DNA of 48,824 nucleotides from a virus. Positions within the stretch are counted from its first letter, which is position 1; each line of letters begins with the position of its first letter. Below are positions 13,335 through 22,914 of this stretch, one piece after another. The notes beneath the pieces are model-generated. The model was not told the origin of the DNA. It saw only the letters and a program-made list of their open reading frames with translations, and made no database searches. The translations under genes and the position numbers were made by a program. Where the stretch lies: IMG/VR virus record IMGVR_UViG_3300018481_000030, positions 1 through 48,824 of that record, one strand, 5' to 3'.

Positions 13335-14651
13335 ATGCCCGGCAAGATCTCCGATCTGGCACTGCTCGACGGCGTCACCGCCGCTACGACCGACCTTCTG
13401 GAGACGCTCGACGTCTCCGACACGTCGATGGCGGAGACCGGTACGAACAAGCGGATGACCTTGGCTGAGATGGTCGTCTTCTTGGTCGCCAACGGCGTTG
13501 CGTCGTCGTCAACGCTGTCGAACTTCTACACCCCGCCGACTTCGTCGCTGGGGACCAGGATCGCGCTGCACGAGGGCACCACCAACGGCACCAACAAGGT
13601 CAGCCTGGCCTGCACCTCCACGATCGGTTCTGACTACACGGTCACCCTTCCGGCGACGGCCGACACCCTGGTGGGCAAGGCGACGACCGACACGCTGACC
13701 AACAAGACGTTCGACACCGCTGGCACCGGCAACGCCTTCTCGATTGCTGGCACCGCCGTGACTGCCAACACCGGGACCGGTGCCGTAGCGCGCGCTACCT
13801 CGCCGACGTTCATCACCCCGGTGTTGGGCACTCCCTCGTCGGGGACGCTGACAAGCTGCACCGGGCTGCCGACGGGCGGGGTCACGATGGCGGCCACAGC
13901 GCGCATCATCGGGCGCCAGACGGCCGGTGCGGGCGTCGCCGAAGAACTGACGGCGGCAAACGTCAAGACGATGCTGGCGATCGCCAACACGGACGTGTCC
14001 GGTCTTGGTACTGCGGCCACGATGGCCGGACCGACCGGCGCCATCGTCGGGACCACCGATACCCAAACCTTGACGAACAAGACTCTGACCTCACCCGTCT
14101 TCACTGCTTCCGTCACGATGCCGGTTGCCCTGACCGGCGTGCTGCGGGCTGACGCGGGTGTTGTGACTGTCGACGCCGACGTCACCGACATCGTGGCGGC
14201 GGCAACGGAGGCGGCGGCGGGCAAGGCGAAGCTCGCCACGACCGCTGAGGTGAACACCGGCACGGACAACACGACGATCATCACCCCCGCCAAGTTGAAG
14301 GCTGTGGCCGACCTGAAGGCTCCGCTCGCCAGCCCCACCTTCACTGGGACCGTGACGTTGCCTGTCGCTCTGACGGGCGTGCTGCGGGCTGACACGGGTG
14401 CCGTGAGCGTCGATTCTGACGTCACTGACATCGTGACAGCGGCGACGACTACGGCGGCAGGCAAGACGAGGCTGGCGACCACGGCGGAAGCGACTGCTGA
14501 GACGCTCACAACGGTGGCGGTCACCCCGGCTGGGCTCGTTGACCGGGCACGCAGTGTGCTGGGCACCGCCCTCGGGTTGTGGACCGGCACCCAAGTGGCA
14601 TACGACGCCATCGGGTCCAAGGACGCCAACACCCTCTACTTCATCGTCTAG
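13335..14651 (+). CDS. Tail fibre protein with collagen-like/repetitive shaft
   Basis: The protein has 438 residues and is rich in Thr, Ala, Val and Gly with few aromatics, as in trimeric fibres. Repeated shaft units are visible, for example TLTNKT at about residues 120 and 243, and the block PVALTGVLRAD followed by VTDIV near residues 260 and 345. The C-terminus (about 408-438) has the pattern LWTGTQ then YDAIG and NTLYFIV, found at the end of many phage fibre or upper-fibre proteins. AAGGGGA six bases before ATG is a good ribosome site. It probably forms one part of a surface fibre together with the next gene. Confidence 0.65.
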   Translation: MPGKISDLALLDGVTAATTDLLETLDVSDTSMAETGTNKRMTLAEMVVFLVANGVASSSTLSNFYTPPTSSLGTRIALHEGTTNGTNKVSLACTSTIGSDYTVTLPATADTLVGKATTDTLTNKTFDTAGTGNAFSIAGTAVTANTGTGAVARATSPTFITPVLGTPSSGTLTSCTGLPTGGVTMAATARIIGRQTAGAGVAEELTAANVKTMLAIANTDVSGLGTAATMAGPTGAIVGTTDTQTLTNKTLTSPVFTASVTMPVALTGVLRADAGVVTVDADVTDIVAAATEAAAGKAKLATTAEVNTGTDNTTIITPAKLKAVADLKAPLASPTFTGTVTLPVALTGVLRADTGAVSVDSDVTDIVTAATTTAAGKTRLATTAEATAETLTTVAVTPAGLVDRARSVLGTALGLWTGTQVAYDAIGSKDANTLYFIV

Positions 14652-14654
14652 ACC

Positions 14655-17600
14655 ATGCCATCGGTCCGCCTCGGCACCAACTCCACCACCAACATCAAGT
14701 TGGGGGTGACGCAACTTCAGAAGGTGTACGGCGGCACGTCCTTGATTTGGTCGGGGCCAACGTCGGCCCCGTCCTACATCACGCCGACGTTGTTCACGGG
14801 GACCACGGGAACCGCCTGGCCCGCCCCCTGGACGACCGCTGGGGGCACGCGCACCATCCAGTCGAACTGGGGTCGCCTGGCCCCTGGGGCGGCTGGCTAC
14901 GCCTACTCTCGGGCGCACACGACCGGGCTGGACATCGCCAATGTTCGGCTGACCGGCGAGTTCCGCATCAACACCTTGTCCGAGCAGTACCCGGTGCTCC
15001 ATGTGCGCCATAACGGCGCCTGGAACGCTGGCGTAGCCGACAAGTCGATTGCGCTCTACCTTGATATCGCCGGGAACTCTGTCGACATCCAGATGTTCGA
15101 CGCCGGGGCTTACGTTGCTTCGGTCGGTGCTCCCGCCTCCATCACCTGGGCGACGAACACCCGCTACCGGTTCACGCTCGAAGTGATCGAGGGTTCGGGA
15201 GTCACGTATTGTCGGACCAAGGTGTGGGCGGCGGTTCCGTGGGCCTCAGAGCCAGAGACGTGGTCGATCAACGGGTCGACCACGAACAGCGTGCGCGCGA
15301 CCTCCGGTGGCGCGGCCCTGGTGATCGTCAGCGGAGATAGCGACGCTTCGTCGTACTTCGAGTTCGACGACTTGCTGATTCAAGACCTGGGCAATACCCG
15401 GCTTCAGGTGCTCGCCATCGGCGACTCGATCACGGCCGGTCCGTACAACCATCCCGACTACCCGGCTGTCGCCACCTGGCGCAAGTACGTCTACGAAGCC
15501 AAGAACGTCACCGCCTTCCCGGTGTCGTTCGTGGGGCAGAACTGGTCGTGTGGTGTCGCTGACGGGTCAGGGAACCTTGGCGGCTACGCCGGAATGGGAA
15601 CGTGGGACGTCGACCACCACGCTCGCAACTCGTGGACCGTCACCCAGGCGGGGGCCACCGCTCCGGCGGACGTCACCAACTACCAGCCCGATGTCGCCAT
15701 CTTGTACATCGGGCTCAACGATCTCGGTGACGCCCCGGCGGACGTGTCTGGCCGGATCGGCACACTCATCGACAACTTGCGTGCCGCCAAGTCGAACCTC
15801 CGGTTCGTGCTCTGCCAGCTTGCCCCGGCCAGCGCATACGGGTCGGCGGTCACCACGCTCAACGGCCTGCTCGCCACGCTGGCATCGACAAAGACGACGG
15901 CTCTGTCGCCGATCGTGCTGGCCGATTGCAACACCGGGTTCAACGCCGGTTGGGTGTACGACGGACTTCACTTCAATGACGCCGGGGACCAGTTCGTCGC
16001 AGGCAAGATCATCGCAGCTTTGTCGGAGTTCGACTCGTACGTGCCACCCGATCTGGTTGTCCCTGGCGTCCCCACCGGACTCGGTGCTGTTGCTGGTAAC
16101 GGACAGGTCACCTTGACGTGGACCGCTCCTGTGGTCGTTGGCACCGGCCTCACCAACTATTCGGTGCAGTGGCGCACTACCGCCGGACCAGGATCGTGGA
16201 ACACGTTCACTCACGGCTCCACGGCGACCACCTCGACCGTTACCGGACTCACCAACGCCACCAGCTACGACTTCCAGGTGGCGGCGATCAACGCCACCGG
16301 CACAGGTGCTTACACGTCTCCGGTGACGGCGACCCCGATTGCCATCACGGTGCCTGGTGCGCCGACGCTCAACACGGCGACGGCGGGCAACCTTCAGGTC
16401 GCTCTCGCCTGGACGGCAGGAAGCACGGGCGGCTCAGCCATCACTGACTACGTCATTGAGAAGTCCGCCGACGGCACTTCGGGTTGGACCGTCGTCACTG
16501 AGTCCGTCTCGACCACACCGAGCTACACCGTCACCGGCCTGACCAACGGCACCATCCAGTACTTCAGAGTGTCCGCCGTCAACACCATCGGCACCGGTAC
16601 TGCATCGAACGTGATGAGTGCTACTCCGCTCACGGTGCCTGGTGCGCCGACCGGTCTTGGCGCTACCGCTGGGGTCGCCACGGCCGCTCTCACCTGGACG
16701 GCCCCAGCCAGCAACGGTGGCGCAGCGATCACCGACTACACGGTGCAGTGGCGCACCACCGCTGGCCCCGGAGCGTGGAACACGTTCTCGCACGCCGCCT
16801 CTACGGCCACGGCAATCACGGTCACCGGGCTCACCAATGGCACCGGTTACGACTTCCAAGTCGCCGCCGTCAACCTCGCTGGCGCGGGCTCGTACTCCAC
16901 TACGGCTTCGGCGACGCCGAACGTGACGTACCCCGTCGTCGCGGCGCAGAACAGCGAGTTCGGCACGTCGATGGGCACTCAGGTCATCAGCATGCCGACC
17001 GGCATCGCGGCCGGGAACTTGCTGATCGCCATCGCCGCCAGCGATCTGAACGGTTCAGCGGGTACGCACGCACCTTCGACCGGTTGGACCGAGATCCGCA
17101 CGCAGTTGCAGGGTACCAACGTGGTGCGTCTCTCTGCCTTCGGGCGCATCGCCGACGGCACCGCCACCGACAACCTGACGATCACCGGCCCGTCGCAGGA
17201 CTACTTGGCCTGGACCGGGCGCATCGCCATACACACCGTGACGGCGATCTCCGAGATTGTTGTGGCCGACGCGACTGCGGCTACCGGCAACGGCGACCCC
17301 CCGAACCTCAACCCCGCCGTAGCGCGGGCCTGGCTGTGGCTTGCCGCCGAGGCCGTCGACTTGACGAACTCCAGCGTGATCACGTCCGTGCCGTCCGGCT
17401 ACACCGAGGTGTACCGCAACGTGTCGGCGTCTTCTACGACATCCGTGGCGTTGGGCGTCGGCAGCAAGACTGGTGATACCACTTCTGAGAATCCCGGCAC
17501 GTTCACCAACAACCCCACGACACGCCCGTGGGTCGCCTTCACGATCGGCATCCCGAACCTGGCGTTGGTGCCCAGCGCCCCGACGCTCTCCACGGCAACA

Positions 17601-18686
17601 CCGGGCACCGGCCAGGTCGCCCTGGTTTGGACGGCGCCGACGGCCCTCAACGGCAGTGCGATCAGTGACTACGTGGTCGAGTACCGCTTGAGCCCCGCCG
17701 GTACGTGGACGCCGTTCTCGCACGCCGCTTCGACGGCGCTGGGGATCACTGTCACCGGCCTCACTAGCGGCACGGCTTACGACTTCAGGGTGTCGGCCGT
17801 GAACAGCGCCGGAGCCGGTGCGGTGTCGAACTCGCTGACGGCGACCCCGGTGGCGTTGACCGCCCCGAGTGCCCCGACCTTGGTCAGTGCGACGCCGGGC
17901 AACACCACCGCTGCGTTGACGTGGACCGCACCGTCGAGCAACGGCGGAAGCGCAATCACCGGCTACTTGGTCGAGAAATCACCGAACGGCACGTCGAGTT
18001 GGACTACGGCTGCCACTCTCGGCGTGGTGCTCACTTACACCGTCACCGGGTTGACGAACGGCACCATTCAACATTTCCGAGTCTCCGCGATCAACTCCAT
18101 CGGGACCGGCACCGCTTCCAACGTGCTGTCGACAACCCCGGCGGCCGGTGGGGCTCTCTACACTGATGACTTCAACCGGGCCAACGGCGCCCTCACGTCG
18201 CCGTGGGTGGGGATGGAAGGTACGCACTCCATCAGCGGGAACAAGGTGGGCGGCGGAACTCTTGACCCGACCATCTCCTATTACAACCAGACGTTCTCGG
18301 CCGACCAGTGGGTCGAGTTCGACGTGATTGCATTTGACTCGTCGGCGATCGTCACTCCCTGCATCCGCGTCAACAGCGCCACTGGTGACTTCTACTACCT
18401 GTGGCGCTCTTTTGGCGGTTCTGACTACATCTCCATTGCCAAGCGGGCCGGAGGCTCCTACAGCACCTTCTCCTTGACGTCGGTCCTTGCCCCCTCCATC
18501 CCGAACTTCAAGTGCCGGATGGAAGCAGAAGGCACGACCCTGCGGATCTACATCGACGGGGCGTTGATACACACCGTCACCGATTCGTCGATCGCTACCG
18601 GTCGACCGGGGATGCTCGGGTTTGCCACCGTGACAGGCGGACTCGACAACTTCCGTTGCGGCGACCTGCCCTACACGTCAGGCTGA
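14655..18686 (+). CDS. Fibre with SGNH esterase and five FN3 domains
   Basis: The protein has 1343 residues. Residues 1-250 hold an N-terminal beta part. Residues about 250-460 are an SGNH/GDSL hydrolase: GDS near 257, G-L-N-D near 352, and D-G-L-H near 436-439, which supply the serine, asparagine and Asp-His residues. Five fibronectin type III domains follow (about 467-563, 564-658, 660-755, then 972-1067 and 1068-1163), with a separate beta domain at 756-970. Residues 1165-1343 look like a jelly-roll sugar-binding domain. An esterase on a fibre would remove acyl groups from surface polysaccharide, and the FN3 and jelly-roll parts would bind it. All catalytic motifs are present. Confidence 0.8.
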   Translation: MPSVRLGTNSTTNIKLGVTQLQKVYGGTSLIWSGPTSAPSYITPTLFTGTTGTAWPAPWTTAGGTRTIQSNWGRLAPGAAGYAYSRAHTTGLDIANVRLTGEFRINTLSEQYPVLHVRHNGAWNAGVADKSIALYLDIAGNSVDIQMFDAGAYVASVGAPASITWATNTRYRFTLEVIEGSGVTYCRTKVWAAVPWASEPETWSINGSTTNSVRATSGGAALVIVSGDSDASSYFEFDDLLIQDLGNTRLQVLAIGDSITAGPYNHPDYPAVATWRKYVYEAKNVTAFPVSFVGQNWSCGVADGSGNLGGYAGMGTWDVDHHARNSWTVTQAGATAPADVTNYQPDVAILYIGLNDLGDAPADVSGRIGTLIDNLRAAKSNLRFVLCQLAPASAYGSAVTTLNGLLATLASTKTTALSPIVLADCNTGFNAGWVYDGLHFNDAGDQFVAGKIIAALSEFDSYVPPDLVVPGVPTGLGAVAGNGQVTLTWTAPVVVGTGLTNYSVQWRTTAGPGSWNTFTHGSTATTSTVTGLTNATSYDFQVAAINATGTGAYTSPVTATPIAITVPGAPTLNTATAGNLQVALAWTAGSTGGSAITDYVIEKSADGTSGWTVVTESVSTTPSYTVTGLTNGTIQYFRVSAVNTIGTGTASNVMSATPLTVPGAPTGLGATAGVATAALTWTAPASNGGAAITDYTVQWRTTAGPGAWNTFSHAASTATAITVTGLTNGTGYDFQVAAVNLAGAGSYSTTASATPNVTYPVVAAQNSEFGTSMGTQVISMPTGIAAGNLLIAIAASDLNGSAGTHAPSTGWTEIRTQLQGTNVVRLSAFGRIADGTATDNLTITGPSQDYLAWTGRIAIHTVTAISEIVVADATAATGNGDPPNLNPAVARAWLWLAAEAVDLTNSSVITSVPSGYTEVYRNVSASSTTSVALGVGSKTGDTTSENPGTFTNNPTTRPWVAFTIGIPNLALVPSAPTLSTATPGTGQVALVWTAPTALNGSAISDYVVEYRLSPAGTWTPFSHAASTALGITVTGLTSGTAYDFRVSAVNSAGAGAVSNSLTATPVALTAPSAPTLVSATPGNTTAALTWTAPSSNGGSAITGYLVEKSPNGTSSWTTAATLGVVLTYTVTGLTNGTIQHFRVSAINSIGTGTASNVLSTTPAAGGALYTDDFNRANGALTSPWVGMEGTHSISGNKVGGGTLDPTISYYNQTFSADQWVEFDVIAFDSSAIVTPCIRVNSATGDFYYLWRSFGGSDYISIAKRAGGSYSTFSLTSVLAPSIPNFKCRMEAEGTTLRIYIDGALIHTVTDSSIATGRPGMLGFATVTGGLDNFRCGDLPYTSG

Positions 18687-18697
18687 GGGGGATGTAG

Positions 18698-19564
18698 GTG
18701 AGCAGATATCTTGAATCTGGGATAGATCGACTCCAGGAAGACTCGACGCCTCGCTTCCTGGAATCCGCGGTTGCGACCCTTCATCAGTTGTCCGCTTCTG
18801 GATCGGGCCAGTTCGAAGGCGATGTCACGCTGCCTGGCTCCGTGACGCTCGCTGCCGCTGGTCTCGGGCAGTTCGATGGCGAAGCGGCGGTGATCGCCGA
18901 TCTGGTGGTGACCGCTTCTGGTCTCGGGCAGTTCGATGGTCAAGAGGCGCTGGCTGTCGATCACGCGTTGACCGGTTCGGGGTCGAACCAGTTCGGAGGG
19001 GATGCTGGGCTGCCGGGTTCTTCTTCGTTGGCTGCTTCTGGTATCGGGCAGTTCGACGGTGAAGCGACGATCGTCGCCGTTGTCCAGGCCGCGGCTTCCG
19101 GCGTCGGGCAGTTCGACGGGTCGGTCGCCCTTGGCATCATTCAACAACACGCGATGTCGGCTTCCGGCGTCGGGCAGTTCGACGGGTCGGCCGACCTTGG
19201 CCTCACCCAACGACACGCGATGTCGGCGCAGGGCGTTGGGCTCTTCGGCGGCGGTGCTGTCTTCTTCAGAGTCCAGGTTGTCGACCTGGACGTCACTGTG
19301 GGCGAGCTTCGCTCCGTCGAACAGTTCGAAGTGGGGGAGATGCTGGCGACCCCGCCGTTCGGCGTGGCGGGCTTCACTACGCCGACCCTCGTGGGTGAGC
19401 TTCGCTCCATCGAACAGTTCGAAGTTGATGACATGGTGGCGAACCCGCCGGTCGGCGTCGAGGGCTTTGCTACGCCGATCCTCGTCGGGGACTTCAGCGA
19501 TCCACCGATGGTTGTACACGAGCTTCGTGCCGAGACGGCTGTTATTGTGGCCGCCGTCGCATGA
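18698..19564 (+). CDS. Repeat protein with GQFDG motifs
   Basis: The protein has 288 residues and unknown function. Residues about 30-185 contain eight or so copies of a unit near 20 residues long, each with G-x-[GN]-[QL]-F-[DEG]-G as core. Residues about 205-270 hold two copies of a different unit of about 35 residues (VGELRS, then EQFEV, PP and GF). Regular short repeats of this type suggest a beta-solenoid or similar fibre part. The start is GTG, preceded by GAGGGG, and the gene lies 11 bases after the SGNH fibre. It probably belongs to the same surface structure. Confidence 0.6.
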   Translation: MSRYLESGIDRLQEDSTPRFLESAVATLHQLSASGSGQFEGDVTLPGSVTLAAAGLGQFDGEAAVIADLVVTASGLGQFDGQEALAVDHALTGSGSNQFGGDAGLPGSSSLAASGIGQFDGEATIVAVVQAAASGVGQFDGSVALGIIQQHAMSASGVGQFDGSADLGLTQRHAMSAQGVGLFGGGAVFFRVQVVDLDVTVGELRSVEQFEVGEMLATPPFGVAGFTTPTLVGELRSIEQFEVDDMVANPPVGVEGFATPILVGDFSDPPMVVHELRAETAVIVAAVA

Positions 19565-19579
19565 GTGAGAGGAAGTCCC

Positions 19580-19912
19580 ATGGCTGATTCGGACATCTGG
19601 ATCACGGCGACCGAGTACCGCCGGAACGCCCTGACGATCAACAGTGGCACGATCGCCGACATCTCGGCTGTGGGTGTCGCTCTGCGTGACAACCCGAACG
19701 ACGTGCCTGATCCAAGCGGCACGGGCCTTGGCGAGTTCACTTCGGTCGTCCTGGATGAGGATGGTCCGGATGTGGTGACGTTGTTCGGGCCGCGAGGCGG
19801 CGACATCGTGCCCGCCGCCGTCGGTGACTATCAGGTCTTCGTCCTGATCAGGACGGCCGACGAAGACATCATTCGTCGGCCATCGGTGCTGACCGTGATG
19901 GGGACTCCTTGA
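19580..19912 (+). CDS. Hypothetical small virion-type protein
   Basis: The protein has 110 residues and is acidic, with alternating strands and Asp/Gly/Pro turns (for example NPNDVPDPSG near residue 40). I do not recognise a family. ATG 19580 follows GAGAGGAAG. Its stop shares bases with the next ATG (TGATG at 19910-19914). It lies at the end of the first fibre block and before the head protease, so a role in head decoration or fibre attachment is possible but unproved. Confidence 0.55.
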   Translation: MADSDIWITATEYRRNALTINSGTIADISAVGVALRDNPNDVPDPSGTGLGEFTSVVLDEDGPDVVTLFGPRGGDIVPAAVGDYQVFVLIRTADEDIIRRPSVLTVMGTP

Positions 19913-20181
19913 TGCGTGCCATCTACCAGGACGGGTGGATCAGGGTCCCGTACTCTGGCCCCGAGCTTGGCGTCATCGAGATCGGCTTGGGCGAGGATTT
20001 CCCGGCCTGGAAGCCCGCCTTCCTTCAGACGGTCGGGACGGACCGGTTCGCTCAGGTGCGGCCACCCGATTCTGCTCTCACTGAGCAGCCGCGGGTCTGG
20101 TTGCGGATCAACGGAGCGTCGACCCTGATCGGTCGTCTTGTCAACCAGGATGCCGATGCTCGACCCCGACGTCGGCGCTGA
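19912..20181 (+). CDS. Hypothetical small protein
   Basis: The protein has 89 residues with several aromatic residues, and ends in a run of arginines. No family is recognised. The ATG at 19912 overlaps the preceding stop, which supports it being the second gene of a coupled pair. A gap of 45 bases without a clear terminator separates it from the protease gene. Confidence 0.55.
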   Translation: MRAIYQDGWIRVPYSGPELGVIEIGLGEDFPAWKPAFLQTVGTDRFAQVRPPDSALTEQPRVWLRINGASTLIGRLVNQDADARPRRRR

Positions 20182-20211
20182 TCAATCCTGGCGTTTGCCC
20201 TTCTCGCTGAC

Positions 20212-20217
20212 TAGATT
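20212..20217 (+). promoter_or_regulatory. Possible -10 box before head protease
   Basis: TAGATT lies nine bases before the ATG at 20227, which has no Shine-Dalgarno sequence. A matching -35 box is poor. A leaderless or nearly leaderless head transcript is possible. Confidence 0.35.
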
Positions 20218-20226
20218 CTCATCCCG

Positions 20227-21279
20227 ATGACCACTGCCACCTTGGAGACGTACAGCTTGACGAGCGTGCTTGACGCTCCGACGGCGAGCGACGGCACGGA
20301 CCTGATTGTCCGAGGTCTCAAGGTCTTCAAGTGCGGAGCGTTCAAGAACAGCCGCGGCCAGCGGAACGAGTGGACGGCGGAACGCCTCCAACGGGCCGTT
20401 GACAACTTCAACACCTTGCGTCGGACGCGAGTCTTCCCGGACGTCCCAGTCCGGATCGATCACACGTCCTCGATGCGGGACGTCGTCGGCTACTTCCACG
20501 AGTTGCACTTCGACGGCCAGTTCCTCCTGGCGGACATCATGTTCACGAAGCGTTCCGCTTATGAAGAGTACGGAGCGGGGCACCTTCGCAACGTGTCGCT
20601 CGAAATCGGGCAATACGAGACAAACGACGAAGTGTTGTACGATGATGTTGTCCAGGGACTTGCGTTCGTGGACATTCCCGCCGTGGAAGGACTCCACCAG
20701 CGAGCTTCAGGAGATGATGACATGGCCGTGAAGGCAGCAACCGAGACGCCCGTTGAGCCGGATCCCGTTGAGCCGGATCCCGTTGAGCCCGATCCCGTCG
20801 AGCCCGATCCCGTCGAGGCGAAGGTCGACGCCCACCAGCGTCCGGCCGTGCAGACCTTCCGGGTGAACGGAGCCGAGATCTCCGATCCGGTTGCTGCTCA
20901 GGCGCACATCGATGCTCTGGAGAAGTTCCGCAGCGACATGCGCTCCACGATCCGGGATTCCTTCGTGGACGACCTCGTGACGCAGGGCAAGATCCTTGGC
21001 CCCCAGGCTGAGCAGTTCAAGAATCACGCTCAGTCGCTCAGCGACACGCAGTTCGAAGCGTTCCGCACGATGTACGACGGGATGCCCGCTCACAACCTGC
21101 TCGCGAAGCACGACACGACGACCGACCCGGCCGTCTTCCACGCTCAGGACACGGCGGACGAACTGGCGATCGCCAAGGAAGTCATCCAGCAGTTCCGACG
21201 TGCGAACCGCCCGCAGGAGTTCATCGAGAAGACCCCGCAGTGGGCTCTCGTCCAGGCCGCTCTCAACGGCACCAAGTAA
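20227..21279 (+). CDS. Head maturation protease with fused scaffold
   Basis: The protein has 350 residues. Residues about 20-160 form the protease part: H79 in VRIDHT and S124 in RNVSLE are the likely catalytic His and Ser, as in Mu gpI-like and related prohead proteases. Residues 172-195 are a Pro-Val-Glu-Pro-Asp linker with five repeats. Residues 196-350 are helical and charged, as expected for scaffolding protein. The protease would cut scaffold and itself once the prohead is built. Decoration and capsid genes follow directly. A second start at 20722 inside the gene could make the scaffold alone. Confidence 0.75.
   Translation: MTTATLETYSLTSVLDAPTASDGTDLIVRGLKVFKCGAFKNSRGQRNEWTAERLQRAVDNFNTLRRTRVFPDVPVRIDHTSSMRDVVGYFHELHFDGQFLLADIMFTKRSAYEEYGAGHLRNVSLEIGQYETNDEVLYDDVVQGLAFVDIPAVEGLHQRASGDDDMAVKAATETPVEPDPVEPDPVEPDPVEPDPVEAKVDAHQRPAVQTFRVNGAEISDPVAAQAHIDALEKFRSDMRSTIRDSFVDDLVTQGKILGPQAEQFKNHAQSLSDTQFEAFRTMYDGMPAHNLLAKHDTTTDPAVFHAQDTADELAIAKEVIQQFRRANRPQEFIEKTPQWALVQAALNGTK
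20722..21279 (+). CDS. Nested scaffolding protein (internal start)
   Basis: An in-frame ATG (M166 of the protease) is preceded by AGGAG at 20709-20713 with eight bases between, a better ribosome site than that of the full-length gene. Initiation here gives 185 residues: the acidic PVEPD repeats and the helical scaffold part without the protease. Nested scaffold genes of this kind are known in lambda (Nu3 inside C) and Mu (Z inside I). Confidence 0.6.
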   Translation: MAVKAATETPVEPDPVEPDPVEPDPVEPDPVEAKVDAHQRPAVQTFRVNGAEISDPVAAQAHIDALEKFRSDMRSTIRDSFVDDLVTQGKILGPQAEQFKNHAQSLSDTQFEAFRTMYDGMPAHNLLAKHDTTTDPAVFHAQDTADELAIAKEVIQQFRRANRPQEFIEKTPQWALVQAALNGTK

Positions 21280-21291
21280 GGAGCGTCTGAC

Positions 21292-21750
21292 ATGGCCCAC
21301 TTCGCCAAGACCGATACGACCCGCACGCCGTTCGGGAAGAACCAATACCTCCGCTCGACGCAGGACGTCAAGTACGAGAGCTACACGTTCGGCAAGAACA
21401 TGGTTCCCAGCGTCACGATCGACGGCGACGTCCAGAAGGTGGTGCAGCCGGGAACGGTCATCGCCAAGGCGACGGCAGCCGCGGGCAACGACCTGAACAA
21501 GGTCGGTGTCTACCAGGCGACGACGCCGACCGATGGTCGCCAGACGGTCGGCAACATCGTCGGCATCCTGGACACCTTCCTCCCTTGGGAGCTTCTGGAG
21601 CGCGATGCTGACGTCTCCGTGGCGTACGAAGGGGCCGTCGTCCAGGCATGGTGCTTCGAGTACAACGCTGCCGGTGCGCCGATCGCCCTGACCGGTGGCC
21701 TGGTGACAACCATGCTGGGTGCCCCCAATCTTAACCTGCTCTTCAAGTGA
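21292..21750 (+). CDS. Head decoration protein (gpD-like)
   Basis: The protein has 152 residues. The order after protease/scaffold and before capsid is that of lambda gpD, a trimer that clamps the mature head. The GTVIAKAT block near residues 54-61, followed by a small beta domain (70-150), fits this family. AAGGAG upstream of ATG is a strong ribosome site, as needed for a protein made in many copies. Confidence 0.7.
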   Translation: MAHFAKTDTTRTPFGKNQYLRSTQDVKYESYTFGKNMVPSVTIDGDVQKVVQPGTVIAKATAAAGNDLNKVGVYQATTPTDGRQTVGNIVGILDTFLPWELLERDADVSVAYEGAVVQAWCFEYNAAGAPIALTGGLVTTMLGAPNLNLLFK

Positions 21751-21762
21751 GGTAACTGAGTC

Positions 21763-22905
21763 ATGGCATATCCAACCCAGGATCGCCTCATCCGCAAGGA
21801 GGTCGCCCTGGCGACCATCCGAGCGATCGAGCCGCCGCAAGGCCACATCGGTCTGACCATCGCTCCCTGGCGCGAGGTCGCATCTGACGATGTGATCTTC
21901 GACTATGCCAAGCCGACCGTGACTGGTCTGGCCCCGGCTCGCGCAGAGGATGCCGAGTCGGAACTGGCACAGAAGGACACGCTCTTCGGCGGGACCGGTC
22001 GGGCAGCCTTGCTCGACTGGGCGCAGAAGGACCACTACACCGCCAGCGACGTTGCTCGCTACCGGGAGCAGGCTCTCATCGACGCCCGCCTGGGTGGAGT
22101 GAATGGCCTTCGTCTCCCGCTGACGGTCGGTTCGGCACTCGAAGACATGCGGCGCAAGTTCGCCACCGACGATGTTGCTCGTCGCCGTCGCATCGACAAC
22201 CGGATCGAGTGGCTGATCATGACGGCCCTGTCGACCGCTGGCATCTCCTACAGCGGCTCGAACATCAAGTTCGTCGTTGACTACGTTCGTCCGCCCGCTC
22301 AGCACGATCAGGCTCCGGCGGGCGGCGTGTGGACGGGCGCCACGTCCGATCCGATCGGTGACGTCAAGTACGTCGTCGAGTACATGGACGTCATGCACGG
22401 GATCAAGATCTCTCGGGCGATCTGTTCGCAGAAGATCATCAATGCGATGATCAACAGCGACAAGTTCATCGCCCGGACTGGTCTCGTCGTCGGCGGCACC
22501 CCGTCCAGCCCGATCGACCTGGACTACGTGCTCCCCGGCTGGGACAACGAGGCGGCTCGCCGCGTCGTGGAGACCGCGACCGGCGTCAAGTTCACCGCCT
22601 ACGACTCGGTGTACCGGACCCGGCCCATCGGTGGCACCACGACCACCAACAACCGGTTCTTCCCGCAGAACAAGATCCTGTTCCTGCCGGACGAGACGCA
22701 GATCACCGATCTGGAAGACGGCGACGGTCTCGGCTTTGGCAAGACGCTGACCAGCCCCCACCCCGAGGGCAACTGGCAGGCGGGCTTCTACGAGTGGGAG
22801 CGCGAGACTGAGGATCCGTGGGGCACGGATCGAGGCACGGGCGTCAAGGCCTTCCCCGTCTTCCCCTACATGAACTACACCTTCACCATGGTGCCGATCG
22901 CTTAA
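21763..22905 (+). CDS. Major capsid protein (gpE type)
   Basis: The protein has 380 residues and should form the head shell with the HK97 fold. Length, position after the decoration protein, and the C-terminal block (residues about 340-380 with FYEWERE, DPWG and FPVFPYMNY) fit the lambda gpE family. A beta-rich middle with VLFLPD-like strands near residue 300 agrees. The ribosome site is GAGGT. It is probably one of the most strongly made proteins of the phage. Confidence 0.8.
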   Translation: MAYPTQDRLIRKEVALATIRAIEPPQGHIGLTIAPWREVASDDVIFDYAKPTVTGLAPARAEDAESELAQKDTLFGGTGRAALLDWAQKDHYTASDVARYREQALIDARLGGVNGLRLPLTVGSALEDMRRKFATDDVARRRRIDNRIEWLIMTALSTAGISYSGSNIKFVVDYVRPPAQHDQAPAGGVWTGATSDPIGDVKYVVEYMDVMHGIKISRAICSQKIINAMINSDKFIARTGLVVGGTPSSPIDLDYVLPGWDNEAARRVVETATGVKFTAYDSVYRTRPIGGTTTTNNRFFPQNKILFLPDETQITDLEDGDGLGFGKTLTSPHPEGNWQAGFYEWERETEDPWGTDRGTGVKAFPVFPYMNYTFTMVPIA

Positions 22906-22914
22906 GGAGTTCTG

